DNA of 64,000 nucleotides, taken from contig NZ_CP015848.1 of NCBI RefSeq assembly GCF_002105535.1, positions 1,612,907-1,676,906 of the forward strand, given 5' to 3'. The stretch is from Magnetospirillum sp. ME-1 (GTDB lineage: Bacteria > Pseudomonadota > Alphaproteobacteria > Rhodospirillales > Magnetospirillaceae). The position numbers were made by a program, and so were the translations under genes. Each line of letters opens with the position of its first letter. The stretch's first letter is position 1. Shown piece by piece: positions 1-6,951 of the stretch. The notes under the pieces were generated by a model. It saw only the letters and a list, made by a program, of their open reading frames with translations, was not told the origin of the DNA and ran no database searches.

Positions 1-413
1 TCGAGCATGGCCTGGCCAAGTGGGTCGGCTTCGTCATCGTTCCGGTGTTCGGCTTCGCCAATGCCGGAGTGTCCTTTGGCGGAATGAATGCTGCAACCAT
101 CCTGGGGCCGTTACCCGTGGGCATTACTCTTGGATTGTTTCTCGGCAAGCAATTGGGCGTCTTCGGTACCGTCTGGGCGGCAATTCGCTTCGGACTGGCC
201 CAGCGCCCCGTTGGCGCCAGCATGGCTCAGCTTTACGCAACCGCCGCGCTGTGCGGGATTGGCTTCACCATGAGCCTGTTCATCGGCGGGCTGGCATTCG
301 GTGGACATCCCGAGGCTTCGGATGCCGTGAAAGTCGGGGTTTTGGCGGGTTCCGGGCTTTCCGCCGTTCTGGGAGCCGCCATCTTCCTGAGGTGCGGACG
401 TTCGTCGTCATAA
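1..413 (+). CDS. nhaA: Na+/H+ antiporter NhaA, C-terminal part
   Basis: Open at the 5' edge; the reading frame begins at base 3. The visible residues match the last third of NhaA: a conserved FAFANAG-like stretch (here FGFANAG), a GLFLGKQLGVFG segment and a late GIGFTMSLFIGGLAF helix. NhaA is an inner-membrane antiporter that exchanges Na+ for H+ in pH and salt homeostasis. The C-terminus reads RCGRSSS and the TAA stop (411-413) is the last codon of the left dif half-site, so integration next to the gene does not truncate it. The N-terminal two thirds lie outside the window. Confidence 0.92.
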   Translation, partial: EHGLAKWVGFVIVPVFGFANAGVSFGGMNAATILGPLPVGITLGLFLGKQLGVFGTVWAAIRFGLAQRPVGASMAQLYATAALCGIGFTMSLFIGGLAFGGHPEASDAVKVGVLAGSGLSAVLGAAIFLRCGRSSS

Positions 414-430
414 TATACAAAGAGGTGCAA
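403..430 (+). other. Left dif/att junction (attL of element A)
   Basis: CGTCGTCATAA (403-413, XerD-type arm in reverse), central TATACA (414-419), then AAGAGGTGCAA (420-430) where a good XerC-type arm would be TTATGCGACAA. Read on the other strand, the core is TGTATA followed by TTATGACGACG, the same layout as E. coli dif. The 19 bases from 401 to 419 recur at 11365-11383. One good arm plus one degenerate arm is what integration of a phage attP into dif leaves at one end. No Xer binding has been tested. Confidence 0.8.
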
Positions 431-566
431 TCGGCTGCACGATGTTCGCTGATTGTGCTAAACGGCTCTATCCAGTAACAATGAATAACTAGCGCGTTGA
501 TTGTGGCAAGACTATGGCTGCAATCGCGCAATGCTGCGTGAAATCTTCTAGAGTTTCACGGAGCTT

Positions 567-594
567 TACATCGCAAGATGTAGTATCGCACTAC
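567..594. promoter_or_regulatory. Overlapping inverted repeats upstream of the early genes of element A
   Basis: The 433 bases between attL and the first gene (414-846) hold no convincing ORF. Within them TACATC-gcaa-GATGTA (567-582) overlaps GTAG-N7-CTAC (580-594), followed by TACAAT (592-597), a good -10 candidate. No well-spaced -35 was found. The site lies where a repressor would control the rightward early operon; the HTH protein at 10828-11271 is a candidate binder. Inference only. Confidence 0.4.
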
Positions 595-737
595 AATTAT
601 TGCGCCAATACTCCCCACACACAACATCTTGACGCCCCACCATTACTTGTGGCTGCTTTGTCGGCGTCACACAAGTTTTGCCCATCGTGGTTCCTTGGCG
701 GGTTGCGCGATGGGATTTTGGGGCCGGAAGGCTTCAT

Positions 738-808
738 GGGGTCGGGAAGGGCAAAACGTTCGACCCGACCCCAAAACCAGAACCCGCCAAGGACCGGCCG
801 CAGGCCGG
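738..808. other. Two GC-rich hairpins before the first gene; candidate replication-origin region
   Basis: GGGGTCGGG (738-746) pairs perfectly with CCCGACCCC (764-772) across 17 bases, and CCGGCC-gca-GGCCGG (794-808) forms a tight second hairpin. They lie about 40 bases before the first gene. HUH initiators nick single-stranded loops beside hairpins, and element B has a similar hairpin cluster at the same map position (21870-21981), so this is a candidate double-strand or single-strand origin. A transcription attenuator is the alternative; no U-run follows either stem. Confidence 0.35.
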
Positions 809-846
809 GCCGCCAGATGACCCGCCAAGGAAAGGAACCCGTCATC

Positions 847-1212
847 ATGAAGACCAATCGACTGATCATCGGCGCCGATGGCAACGGCGAGGGCAACTAC
901 ACCTCGTTGCGCCAGTCCATCACCTTCCTGTTCGAGAAGAACCCTGACCACAAGGCCACCGACAGCAACAGCCCGTCCCATCTGGTCCACCTGAAGGGCA
1001 ACGGCGGCGCGTTCGAAGCGGGCGCGGCCTGGACCAAGACGGTGCAGGAAGGCCCCAACCGGGGCGCCAAGTTCTTCTCGTTCTCGGTGGACGATCCCAG
1101 CTTTGACACGCCGCTGAACCTGACCGCCTTCGTGCTGGTCAAGGCCAAGGACAAGGACGACTGCACCGAATACGAGGTGGTGTGGCGCCGCCCCCGCCGG
1201 GATGCCGCGTGA
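847..1212 (+). CDS. DUF736-like protein, candidate ssDNA-binding protein (element A)
   Basis: 121 aa. The ATG at 847 is preceded by AAGGAA; the frame is open upstream to 514, but that stretch has no homologous look and no better ribosome site. The second half reads AGAAWTKTVQEG, then FSFSVDDPSF, then a closing VVWRRP, the pattern of the DUF736 family (GAAWKK..., L.DPSF, IWSRP). DUF736 proteins occur beside plasmid and phage replication genes and are thought to act on ssDNA; that role is inferred. The stop overlaps the next start (TGATG). Element B has a DUF736-like or SSB-like protein in the same place (21408-21815). Confidence 0.7.
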   Translation: MKTNRLIIGADGNGEGNYTSLRQSITFLFEKNPDHKATDSNSPSHLVHLKGNGGAFEAGAAWTKTVQEGPNRGAKFFSFSVDDPSFDTPLNLTAFVLVKAKDKDDCTEYEVVWRRPRRDAA

Positions 1213-1421
1213 TGAAGGCCGGGGAGTGGTTCTATCTGGCGATGGGGTGGAAGGCCAAGGTTGAGGCTCGGGGCGTCGGCGTGATGCTGACCGTTGAGCG
1301 CTTCGGGTTCGGTCATAACATCGCCGTGGATGCGGGGACCGCAATCATGCTCTCGGAGATGATTGTAGCCGAAGCGGTCAAGGCACAGCGTGCGGGGGGC
1401 GGCCATGAGCGCCTACCTTAG
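1212..1421 (+). CDS. Small hypothetical protein (element A early operon)
   Basis: 69 aa, starting MKAGEWFYLAMGW. The ATG overlaps the stop of the previous gene and the 3' end overlaps the next gene by 17 bases, so translation is probably coupled. No cysteines, no signal peptide and no clear domain; the centre (VMLTVERFGFGHNIAVDAG) looks like alternating beta strands. The position between ssDNA-binding and Rep genes suggests an early replication or regulatory accessory. I do not recognise the family. Confidence 0.6.
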   Translation: MKAGEWFYLAMGWKAKVEARGVGVMLTVERFGFGHNIAVDAGTAIMLSEMIVAEAVKAQRAGGGHERLP

Positions 1422-1710
1422 GCGCTTTCAGGAGGAGGGGCCGGAGCGATCCGGCCTTATCCTTTTCGACGCCCACGCCCCCCATGAGAACGCTGTGTGG
1501 GGCATGCGCGTTTCCCAGGCCGGGAAAGAGGCCCTGGTCGCCATCGGCCCCGTGCCGCGCTACGGCCAGCCCGACACCATCATTCCCATGACCACCTTCT
1601 GGGCGAACTGCGCCGATATCGCCACCATCGCCCACTTCATGCAGGTCCTCATGCCGGGGCCTGCGCGGGACAGCTACGAGCTCATGCTGCGCGGACAGGT
1701 GAAACGGTGA
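1405..1710 (+). CDS. Hypothetical protein (element A early operon)
   Basis: 101 aa from the ATG at 1405 (MSAYLRRFQEEG). An in-frame ATG at 1390 would add five residues, but GGGGGCGG just before 1405 is the more plausible ribosome site. Soluble, mixed composition, with a hydrophobic C-terminal helix (IATIAHFMQVLM) and no known motif. Its stop TGA is shared with the GTG start of the next gene. No counterpart is obvious in element B, where a different 128-aa gene (21019-21405) occupies this interval. Confidence 0.6.
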   Translation: MSAYLRRFQEEGPERSGLILFDAHAPHENAVWGMRVSQAGKEALVAIGPVPRYGQPDTIIPMTTFWANCADIATIAHFMQVLMPGPARDSYELMLRGQVKR

Positions 1711-1892
1711 CATCCCGCAGCAAGACGGCGTCCAGTCGCATCCGCAAGGTGACTGTCACCGTTGCCAAGGGGCTGTCCCTGAAGGATGGCCGCGCCGCCG
1801 CCTACCGGGCCGCAAGGCGCAAGGCCGGGCGCGGCTATGACTGCCGCGCCATCGGCTACGACCCCAATACCGGGAAGGGGTGGACCCTGTGA
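1707..1892 (+). CDS. Small basic protein (element A early operon)
   Basis: 61 aa from GTG 1707, overlapping the preceding stop as GTGA. Very rich in Arg and Lys in the first half (TSRSKTASSRIRKVTVTVAKG), then AAAYRAARRKAGRGYDCRAIGYDPNTGKGW. A nucleic-acid binding role is likely from charge alone. A longer open frame reaches 1497 but there lies inside the previous gene. The gene overlaps the rep start by a GTGA junction, the same coupling used upstream. Confidence 0.5.
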   Translation: MTSRSKTASSRIRKVTVTVAKGLSLKDGRAAAYRAARRKAGRGYDCRAIGYDPNTGKGWTL

Positions 1893-3145
1893 CCCCTCTC
1901 GGGAACATCGGGAACATCGCAAGTAATGTAACCCCCCCCCTCTCCAACGGGGAGGGGGCTCCCCTGGCTGAACCTATCCGCCGGCTCAAGTGGCGCCTCC
2001 GCGACCACGCCGGGCGGATGCTTCCCAAGCAGTCCATTCCTGGCCTGGATGGCGTCACCCGTGAGCGCCTGCACCGGGTGGCTCGATGTGGCCGCCACAT
2101 CCTCGGCGGACAGGTGGCCGTGGTGGCGGGGGAGGGCGGCGCCCGGTTCCTCGGCCTGGAAACCTGCGGTTCCGTGTGGCTGTGCCCGGTCTGCTCGTCC
2201 AAGATCGCCGAGCATCGTCGCGCAGACATCGAATCCATGTTGACGGCCCATTGCGCGGGCCAGCGGCGGCGGTTCACCAAGGCCCCTGGCGACATCTGGG
2301 GCGGGGCCTGGGAAACTTATCAGGCGGACCCCGGAGCGGTCTACATGGCCACCTTCACCGTGCCCCATGGCCGGTGGGATAGCCTGGAACGCCTGCGCGA
2401 CGACGTGGCCGAATGCTGGCGCCGCGTGCAGCGTGGGGCGGCCTGGGCGCGTCTCAAGGCCCGCTGCGGCATCGTGGGCGTGATCCGGGCCATGGAACTG
2501 ACCCACGGCGCCAACGGCTGGCATCCCCATCTGCATGTGCTGATCCTGGCAAAGCCGGGGGCATGCGTCGAAATGACCCTGCGCCATGCCCTGTACGCCC
2601 GCTGGGCGGCCTTCGTCGACAAGATGGGCTTGGGGGTGGTGTCGGAAACCCATGGGGTGGACCTGTACCGCGCCCATTCCGTCCAAGCCGCAGGGGACTA
2701 CGTCGCCAAGTGGGGCTGCGACGCAGAGTTGACCAAGTGGCACGTCAAGAAGGGGAGGGGAAAGAACCGCTCTCCCTGGCAATTGCTGGCCGCCGCCGCC
2801 GAGGGCGACGTTGAGGCCCGCATCCGGTGGCGCGAGTTCGCCGCCGTCATGCCGGGGACGTGCCACATCACCATGAGCCACGGCTTGCGCGACCTGTACT
2901 TGGACGGTCCCGACCTGTCTGACGCCGAGATCGCCGCCATGGAGCATGGCATAGACCCCGCCGAGATCGTGCGGAACACCGGGGAAACCATTGTCGGGCA
3001 TATCCGGCGGGGCGTGTGGGTCCGCGTCATGCGGGCCGGCCTTGCCGTGGACGTGCTGGAAGCCGTGGAAACGGGCGGGTGGGCCGCCGCCCTTTCCATG
3101 CTGGTGGATCGTGGCCTAGCACTGAGGAGGGCCAGCGATGGCTAA
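1889..3145 (+). CDS. HUH-type rolling-circle replication initiator (element A)
   Basis: 418 aa from GTG 1889 (coupled GTGA); GTG 1880 is an alternative start. Initiates rolling-circle replication by nicking the origin. Visible motifs, numbered from 1889: a zinc-like pair CGSVWLCPVC near 94-103, motif 1 MATFTVPH near 153-160, the HUH motif WHPHLH at 211-216, and motif 3 YVAK at 271-274 with the candidate nucleophile Y271. This order fits the Rep_1-like plasmid and phage initiators. A single catalytic Tyr argues for plasmid-type initiation. It is unrelated in sequence to the initiator of element B. The last 8 bases overlap the next gene. Confidence 0.85.
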   Translation: MTPLGNIGNIASNVTPPLSNGEGAPLAEPIRRLKWRLRDHAGRMLPKQSIPGLDGVTRERLHRVARCGRHILGGQVAVVAGEGGARFLGLETCGSVWLCPVCSSKIAEHRRADIESMLTAHCAGQRRRFTKAPGDIWGGAWETYQADPGAVYMATFTVPHGRWDSLERLRDDVAECWRRVQRGAAWARLKARCGIVGVIRAMELTHGANGWHPHLHVLILAKPGACVEMTLRHALYARWAAFVDKMGLGVVSETHGVDLYRAHSVQAAGDYVAKWGCDAELTKWHVKKGRGKNRSPWQLLAAAAEGDVEARIRWREFAAVMPGTCHITMSHGLRDLYLDGPDLSDAEIAAMEHGIDPAEIVRNTGETIVGHIRRGVWVRVMRAGLAVDVLEAVETGGWAAALSMLVDRGLALRRASDG

Positions 3146-3317
3146 GGGGAGGTACAGGCTGTACAGCCTTGATCCCGTTGAAGAGATCGCCAGCGGGACC
3201 AAGCGGGAAATGCTGAACATGATGCGGACCAAGGCCAGCGGTTCGTTCACCGTTTCGACCGAGGAGCCCAAGCCGGTTCCGGTGGTCGATGAATGGGAGG
3301 AAGAGGGCAATGGCTGA
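3138..3317 (+). CDS. Small hypothetical protein after rep (element A)
   Basis: 59 aa, MAKGRYRLYSLDPVEE, ending in an acidic tail DEWEEEGNG. ATG 3138 follows GAGGAGGG at a good distance and overlaps rep by 8 bases; the 3' end overlaps the next start by 8. Soluble, with a basic head and an acidic tail. Element B has a similarly sized gene in the same slot (19658-19825) without evident sequence similarity. Function unknown. Confidence 0.6.
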   Translation: MAKGRYRLYSLDPVEEIASGTKREMLNMMRTKASGSFTVSTEEPKPVPVVDEWEEEGNG

Positions 3318-3603
3318 CGAAGAGAAGGGGAGGGTGCTGGGGCATGGCCCGTGCCCGAATTGCGGCCACAGCGCCGCCTACAAGGTCAACAAGAAGGGCC
3401 ACCTGTACGTCTACTGCACGGTCGAGGGCGATGGCGGGTGTCATACCGGGTCGCAGTCCCGCTCGGCCAGCGGCGACAAGCACCTTGCGAAGAGGATCGC
3501 GAAATGGACCAAGGCGGAGGACCGCAAGAAGTACCTCGGCGAGGCCGCCGCCCCCGCCGAACAGCCGAAAAAGTCAATCTGGGACATGGAGATCAAGCTA
3601 TGA
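3310..3603 (+). CDS. Zinc-ribbon DNA-binding-like protein (element A)
   Basis: 97 aa, ATG 3310. One zinc ribbon is visible: CPNC near residues 15-18 and C..GDGGC near 36-45, followed by a basic helix HLAKRIAKWTKAEDRKKYLG and a C-terminal SIWDMEIKL. The element B protein at 19285-19665 shares the ribbon, the basic KWxxxExRKKxLG stretch and a related end (SIFEMGI), so this is a conserved element gene rather than an accessory. It lies two genes upstream of the ATPase; a role in transcription or genome handling is inferred. Confidence 0.7.
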   Translation: MADEEKGRVLGHGPCPNCGHSAAYKVNKKGHLYVYCTVEGDGGCHTGSQSRSASGDKHLAKRIAKWTKAEDRKKYLGEAAAPAEQPKKSIWDMEIKL

Positions 3604-4040
3604 GCGCCGATGAACTGAACACGTTACGTGCGGAAGTGGCTGTCGAAGCGGCCGCCGAGGTCGAGGCGGCGGTGCCCGCCCCCGAGCCGCCCCCCGTGGC
3701 CGAGGAAGGCTTGGTGTCCGCCATGGGCATGATGGTCAAGGGGCTGTCTGGCCCCCTGTGCCGCCGCGCCAACGTCACCGGCCTGGATGACGCTGAGGCG
3801 GCCATGATGGGGGCGGCCATCGCCCAACTGGTCACCGTCTACGATATCGGCCCCAAGGACCCCAAGGGCGCCGCCTGGATGGGCTTCGGTATGGCCGCCA
3901 TCGGCATTCTGGGCAATCGCCGCCCCCTGGCGCCGCCGCAGGAGATCGCCGCCCAGCCGGTGGACGCTCCGCCGCCGCCCGCCTTCGGCCAGCCGGGGCA
4001 GGTGTCCTTGTCGCCCTTGGACGCCATGCCGTGCGCCTAG
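3600..4040 (+). CDS. Conserved element protein upstream of the ATPase (element A)
   Basis: 146 aa; starts ATGA-coupled at 3600. Ala/Pro-rich acidic N-terminus, a middle helix (MMGAAIAQLVTVYDIG) and a hydrophobic Gly-rich stretch AAWMGFGMAAIGILGNRRPL near 95-114 that may be a membrane segment, then a Pro-rich tail. The element B homologue (18821-19288) keeps the hydrophobic stretch (AAWLALGAVGLGVVKNRERL). The constant position just before the packaging-type ATPase suggests a membrane partner of packaging or a scaffold; this is inferred. Confidence 0.6.
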   Translation: MSADELNTLRAEVAVEAAAEVEAAVPAPEPPPVAEEGLVSAMGMMVKGLSGPLCRRANVTGLDDAEAAMMGAAIAQLVTVYDIGPKDPKGAAWMGFGMAAIGILGNRRPLAPPQEIAAQPVDAPPPPAFGQPGQVSLSPLDAMPCA

Positions 4041-4630
4041 ATGCGGCTGATATCCGCTTGTGCCTGGGCAAGAGCGGGTCGGGGAAAAGCACCCTGGCCC
4101 GCTCGTGGGTCACCAAGGAAAAGCGGGTGCTGATCTTCGACCCCAACGGCGAAGATGCGTGGGCCAAGGGGGCTGTGGTCACCGAGGATCGCGCCGAACT
4201 GGTGGAACTGGTGAGCAAGCCGGGCCGCGTCCGCATCTGCTGGCGCGGTGTCATGACGGGCGGGGAGGGGGCTTTCGAGTTCGCCAACCGCTGCGCCTGG
4301 GCGGGCGAAGACATGTTCGTGGTGTGGGATGAGGTGGACCGCTTCACCGATCCCATGAAGCTTCCGCCGGTGGCTGACAACCTCGTCCAGGCGGGCCGTC
4401 ACCGGGGGCTGCATATCATCGCCTGTTCCCGTCGCCCGTACCGCATGAACCGCACCCTGACCGCCCTGGCGACCCGCATGGCGATCTTCCGCACCACCGA
4501 GCCCCGCGACCTGCGTTACTTCGGGGATTACGTGGGGGAGGCCGCGAGCCAGCTTCCTACGTTACGTGATTATCACGCTCTGGATTGGGTCGAGGCGGGC
4601 GTGTCGGTGAAAAAATCGCCGTTCCGCTAA
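4031..4630 (+). CDS. P-loop packaging-type ATPase (element A)
   Basis: 199 aa from GTG 4031, overlapping the previous gene by 10 bases. Walker A is GKSGSGKST (residues 13-21) and Walker B is MFVVWDEVD (95-103, with D100 and E101), followed by a sensor-like IIACSRRP. Length and layout fit the compact FtsK/HerA-type genome-packaging ATPases of tailless membrane phages such as PM2. Zot of filamentous phages is the main alternative, but the long C-terminal periplasmic part of Zot is missing. The element B homologue is at 18208-18840. CGTTACG motifs within the gene (near 3617 and 4560) echo the palindrome downstream. Confidence 0.75.
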   Translation: MRLDAADIRLCLGKSGSGKSTLARSWVTKEKRVLIFDPNGEDAWAKGAVVTEDRAELVELVSKPGRVRICWRGVMTGGEGAFEFANRCAWAGEDMFVVWDEVDRFTDPMKLPPVADNLVQAGRHRGLHIIACSRRPYRMNRTLTALATRMAIFRTTEPRDLRYFGDYVGEAASQLPTLRDYHALDWVEAGVSVKKSPFR

Positions 4631-4644
4631 AATTCCTGCCTCCG

Positions 4645-4666
4645 CACGTAACGTATACGTTACGTG
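4645..4666. promoter_or_regulatory. 22-nt perfect palindrome upstream of the capsid operon (element A)
   Basis: A perfect self-complementary 22-mer made of CACGTAACGTA joined to its reverse complement. It lies between the ATPase gene and the first capsid-operon gene. Element B has a different perfect 22-mer in exactly this interval (18097-18118), with the shared core idea CGTTxACG. Likely an operator for the late promoter, bound by a dimeric regulator; an origin-related site is the alternative. No database motif is known to me. Confidence 0.6.
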
Positions 4667-4698
4667 GATGCAGCCACCACATATGGTGTGGCAACCCG

Positions 4699-4736
4699 GT
4701 TGACACAGTGTTTCAACAGTCAACTGGGGGACCCCC
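4699..4736 (+). promoter_or_regulatory. Leader hairpins of the capsid operon (element A)
   Basis: GTTGAC (4699-4704) can pair with GTCAAC (4719-4724), and GGGGG-a-CCCCC (4726-4736) ends three bases before the start of the 28-aa gene. TTGACA at 4700-4705 also looks like a -35 box, but no -10 follows at the right distance. The structure sits where it could shield the ribosome site of the first capsid-operon gene. Confidence 0.35.
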
Positions 4737-4738
4737 AT

Positions 4739-4825
4739 ATGAGCGTTTCCGGTATCGCCAAGATCGCCGCTGGCGTGATCGTCGGCATGATCGCCTACGA
4801 AAAGTTCGTTCGCGGCAAGATCTGA
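4739..4825 (+). CDS. Tiny one-helix membrane protein (element A)
   Basis: 28 aa: a short head, a hydrophobic segment IAAGVIVGMIAYE and a basic tail KFVRGKI. The counterpart at 17937-18017 in element B has the same length class, order and charge pattern, which supports this as a real gene despite its size. Small membrane peptides of this kind are typical of phages with an internal lipid membrane. It is first in the capsid operon, 16 bases before the capsid gene. Confidence 0.65.
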   Translation: MSVSGIAKIAAGVIVGMIAYEKFVRGKI

Positions 4826-4841
4826 TTGGAGGGACGCTGAT

Positions 4842-5855
4842 ATGCCCTCCAATCCCACCCTGCACAAGCGCAAGCTCGGCCAAATCCGGTTCACCGCCGG
4901 TGGCCGCGAAAGCCTGGAACTGGACAAGAACGGCGTGCTGCTGCGCTTGTTCCTGCGCCTGCGCTACACCGTCACCAACGGCGCCACCGGCCCCGTGGGG
5001 CCGCTGTTCCAGACCCTGGCCCGCCTGATCAACCGGGTGGAAATCCTGGCCGGTGGCCGGGACATGGTCCAGTCGGTGCCCGGCTACTTCCTGGCCGAAC
5101 GCGCCTTCCTCGAGAACAAGGGCATTCCCGCTCTCGGCATGGGCGCCACGGTGGTCACCACCAACAGCGCCGTCACCAGCTACGACATTTGCCTGCCGGT
5201 GGACTTCACCCTGCCGCTCGGCCGTCGCGAGGATGACTGCGCCCTGGACACGTCCAGCCTGTCGCAGCTGTCGGTGATCGTCACCTGGGGCAAGACCGAT
5301 GCGTCGGACCTGTTCACCACCCCGAACAGCGCCGCCATCTCCAACGTCTCCCTGGACGTCGAAGGCCACTACATCGCCAACCCCATGCGTGCCGCCAACG
5401 GCCAGCCCGTTTCCGGCCGCACCGGCAAGCCCTATCTGGTGCGCCAGCTGGACTACACCGAGGTGGATATCTCGGCGTCGAACACCGCCTTCGCCACCAT
5501 TCTGGACAGCCGCACCGGCCTGCTGGTGACGTCGTTCCTGATGGTGCAGCTGGCTGACAACGTCGGCTCCGACGCCGTCGTCAACAGCCTGCGCATGGAG
5601 GCGGCCAGCTTCGTCTACGCCCTTCAGGATGCGCAGTTCATCCGGGCCGCCAACGTGCGTGATCTGGAGCTGGTGGGCGGCGCCAACCATACCGGCGTGC
5701 TGTACCTGGACCCGCGTCTGGACGGCTCCGTGATCAACGCCATCAACACGGCCGAGCTTCAGGGCGACCTGAAGGCGATCATGGACGTCACCAAGACGGG
5801 CACCAACTGCAAGCTCGCGATCCAGCGCGAGGCCATTCGCCCCCTGATCCTGTAG
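4842..5855 (+). CDS. Major capsid-like protein (element A)
   Basis: 337 aa; ATG 4842 follows TTGGAGGGA. The protein is beta-rich with no signal peptide or membrane helix. Conserved with element B: AGGRxxxExDxxGV near 20-35, YTxTNGA, IxxRxExxxxGRDxV, a strand FTLPxGRRxDDCALDT near 125-140, and the end IxxxREAIRPLxL. Length and position (after the ATPase, first large late gene) fit the double-jelly-roll capsid protein of tailless phages. I could not confirm the fold; a structure prediction would decide. It is the most abundant virion candidate. Confidence 0.65.
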   Translation: MPSNPTLHKRKLGQIRFTAGGRESLELDKNGVLLRLFLRLRYTVTNGATGPVGPLFQTLARLINRVEILAGGRDMVQSVPGYFLAERAFLENKGIPALGMGATVVTTNSAVTSYDICLPVDFTLPLGRREDDCALDTSSLSQLSVIVTWGKTDASDLFTTPNSAAISNVSLDVEGHYIANPMRAANGQPVSGRTGKPYLVRQLDYTEVDISASNTAFATILDSRTGLLVTSFLMVQLADNVGSDAVVNSLRMEAASFVYALQDAQFIRAANVRDLELVGGANHTGVLYLDPRLDGSVINAINTAELQGDLKAIMDVTKTGTNCKLAIQREAIRPLIL

Positions 5856-5865
5856 GGGGTGCGGC

Positions 5866-6204
5866 ATGGACCCGGACATTCTCGATCCGGCGTGGCTTGA
5901 CGGAGTGCTGGGGGCGGGTGACGCCTCCAGCACCTCAACCGATGAGGGGGGCAGCATGCCCGACTGGCTTGATAGCGTCCTGGGTACCGTTGGCGATGTG
6001 GCGAACACCGCAGGCGGCGTCCTGGGGGGCATCTACACTCAGCAGCAGCAGGCCAAGGCTGCCCAGGAACAGCGGGCCTATCTTGCCCAGCTGGCTCAGA
6101 CCAACACCATCCTCGGCTCTCAGAGCAACCGGCAGGCCCTCTACATCGGGGCCGCGCTGGTGATGATGCTGTTGCTGCTGCGCCAGACCGCCCAGAACAG
6201 GTGA
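5866..6204 (+). CDS. Minor virion-like protein with C-terminal membrane helix (element A)
   Basis: 112 aa. Acidic start MDPDILDPAWLDGVLG, then a Gly-rich amphipathic part, a Gln/Ala-rich helix QQQQAKAAQEQRAYLAQLAQ and one C-terminal membrane helix (LYIGAALVMMLLLL). Element B encodes a shorter homologue in the same place (16671-16931) with the same Gln/Ala helix followed by a membrane helix. Probably anchored in a virion membrane; inference from topology and position. Confidence 0.6.
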   Translation: MDPDILDPAWLDGVLGAGDASSTSTDEGGSMPDWLDSVLGTVGDVANTAGGVLGGIYTQQQQAKAAQEQRAYLAQLAQTNTILGSQSNRQALYIGAALVMMLLLLRQTAQNR

Positions 6205-6208
6205 CCCC

Positions 6209-6595
6209 ATGGCGATCCTTGGCGGTGACAGCTCCTCATCAAGTTCGTCCATCGCGTCGAACCAGATTTCATTCAACCCCATCATCACGGCCCTGACCGG
6301 CACGGGAAGCACTACGCCCACCGTCACGGCGCCGCAAAGCCTCACCCCGACGTCAACGGCCAATGCCTATGACGGCGCGGACAGTCTGAGCCTCCCCACG
6401 TCGCTGGGCGGCCTGGGAAGCCTCGGGAGGTCCGCTCAGGGGGCCATCGGCGCGGGCCAGACCATCCCCGGCGTCACCACTGATCCCAACGCGGTTCAGC
6501 TGGGGGTCAAGACCAACCCTCAGACCATGATCTGGGTGTTGCTGTTCGGCGGCTTCGCCCTGGTCATGCTGACCGGCGGCGGGGGGCGGCGGTGA
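6209..6595 (+). CDS. Ser/Thr-rich protein with C-terminal membrane helix (element A)
   Basis: 128 aa. Starts MAILGGDSSSSSSSIASNQ, followed by a low-complexity Thr/Ser/Pro linker and a C-terminal helix TMIWVLLFGGFALVML. The element B counterpart (16281-16667) is also 128 aa with the same Ser run and a terminal helix. A Ser run followed by an Asn-rich strand opens three different proteins in these operons, so it may be a shared assembly signal. The stop overlaps the next GTG start. Confidence 0.6.
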   Translation: MAILGGDSSSSSSSIASNQISFNPIITALTGTGSTTPTVTAPQSLTPTSTANAYDGADSLSLPTSLGGLGSLGRSAQGAIGAGQTIPGVTTDPNAVQLGVKTNPQTMIWVLLFGGFALVMLTGGGGRR

Positions 6596-6951
6596 TTACC
6601 TTCGAAATCCCCGCCGCGTTCGATGCGGCCACCGTGGCGCCTGCCGTGCCCGGTGGCCGTGTCGATCTGCTGCGGGATGTCACCGGCGTGTATGTCAAAC
6701 GGGATGACGTACAAATCGGGGCCATGGCCGTCGCCATGGCCGATGACGGCTTTGGCCGGGACCTGTTCATTCGGGCTCTCGCCGGTCGTGATCCCGACCT
6801 GGTTAAATCTGCCGATCAATTCGTGCGGGCGGCGGTGATCGCCGGTGGCTTTGACGGGGCGCGGGCCTTCACGATCCGTCCAGGAGCCATGCGCCACCTT
6901 GAGCGCCTCGGCTGGCAAGAGATCGGGCGCTACTACCGGCTGGTCCCATGA
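6592..6951 (+). CDS. GNAT-fold-like virion-operon protein (element A)
   Basis: 119 aa from GTG 6592, coupled to the previous stop. The pattern of a central strand VYVKRDDVQIGAMAVAM, a helix ADQFVRAAVIAGGFDGARAF and the ending LERLGWQEIGRYYRLVP is typical of GNAT acetyltransferase-like folds; many phages carry such a protein in structural operons. The acetyl-CoA P-loop (QxxGxG/A) is not clear, so activity is doubtful. The element B counterpart is 15910-16284. It overlaps the next start by ATGA. Confidence 0.45.
   Translation: MITFEIPAAFDAATVAPAVPGGRVDLLRDVTGVYVKRDDVQIGAMAVAMADDGFGRDLFIRALAGRDPDLVKSADQFVRAAVIAGGFDGARAFTIRPGAMRHLERLGWQEIGRYYRLVP

Noticed and set aside
514-846. N-terminal extension of the first element A gene
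   Set aside because: The frame is open, but the stretch carries the inverted repeats and hairpins, reads as random protein, and ATG 847 has the better ribosome site and family match.
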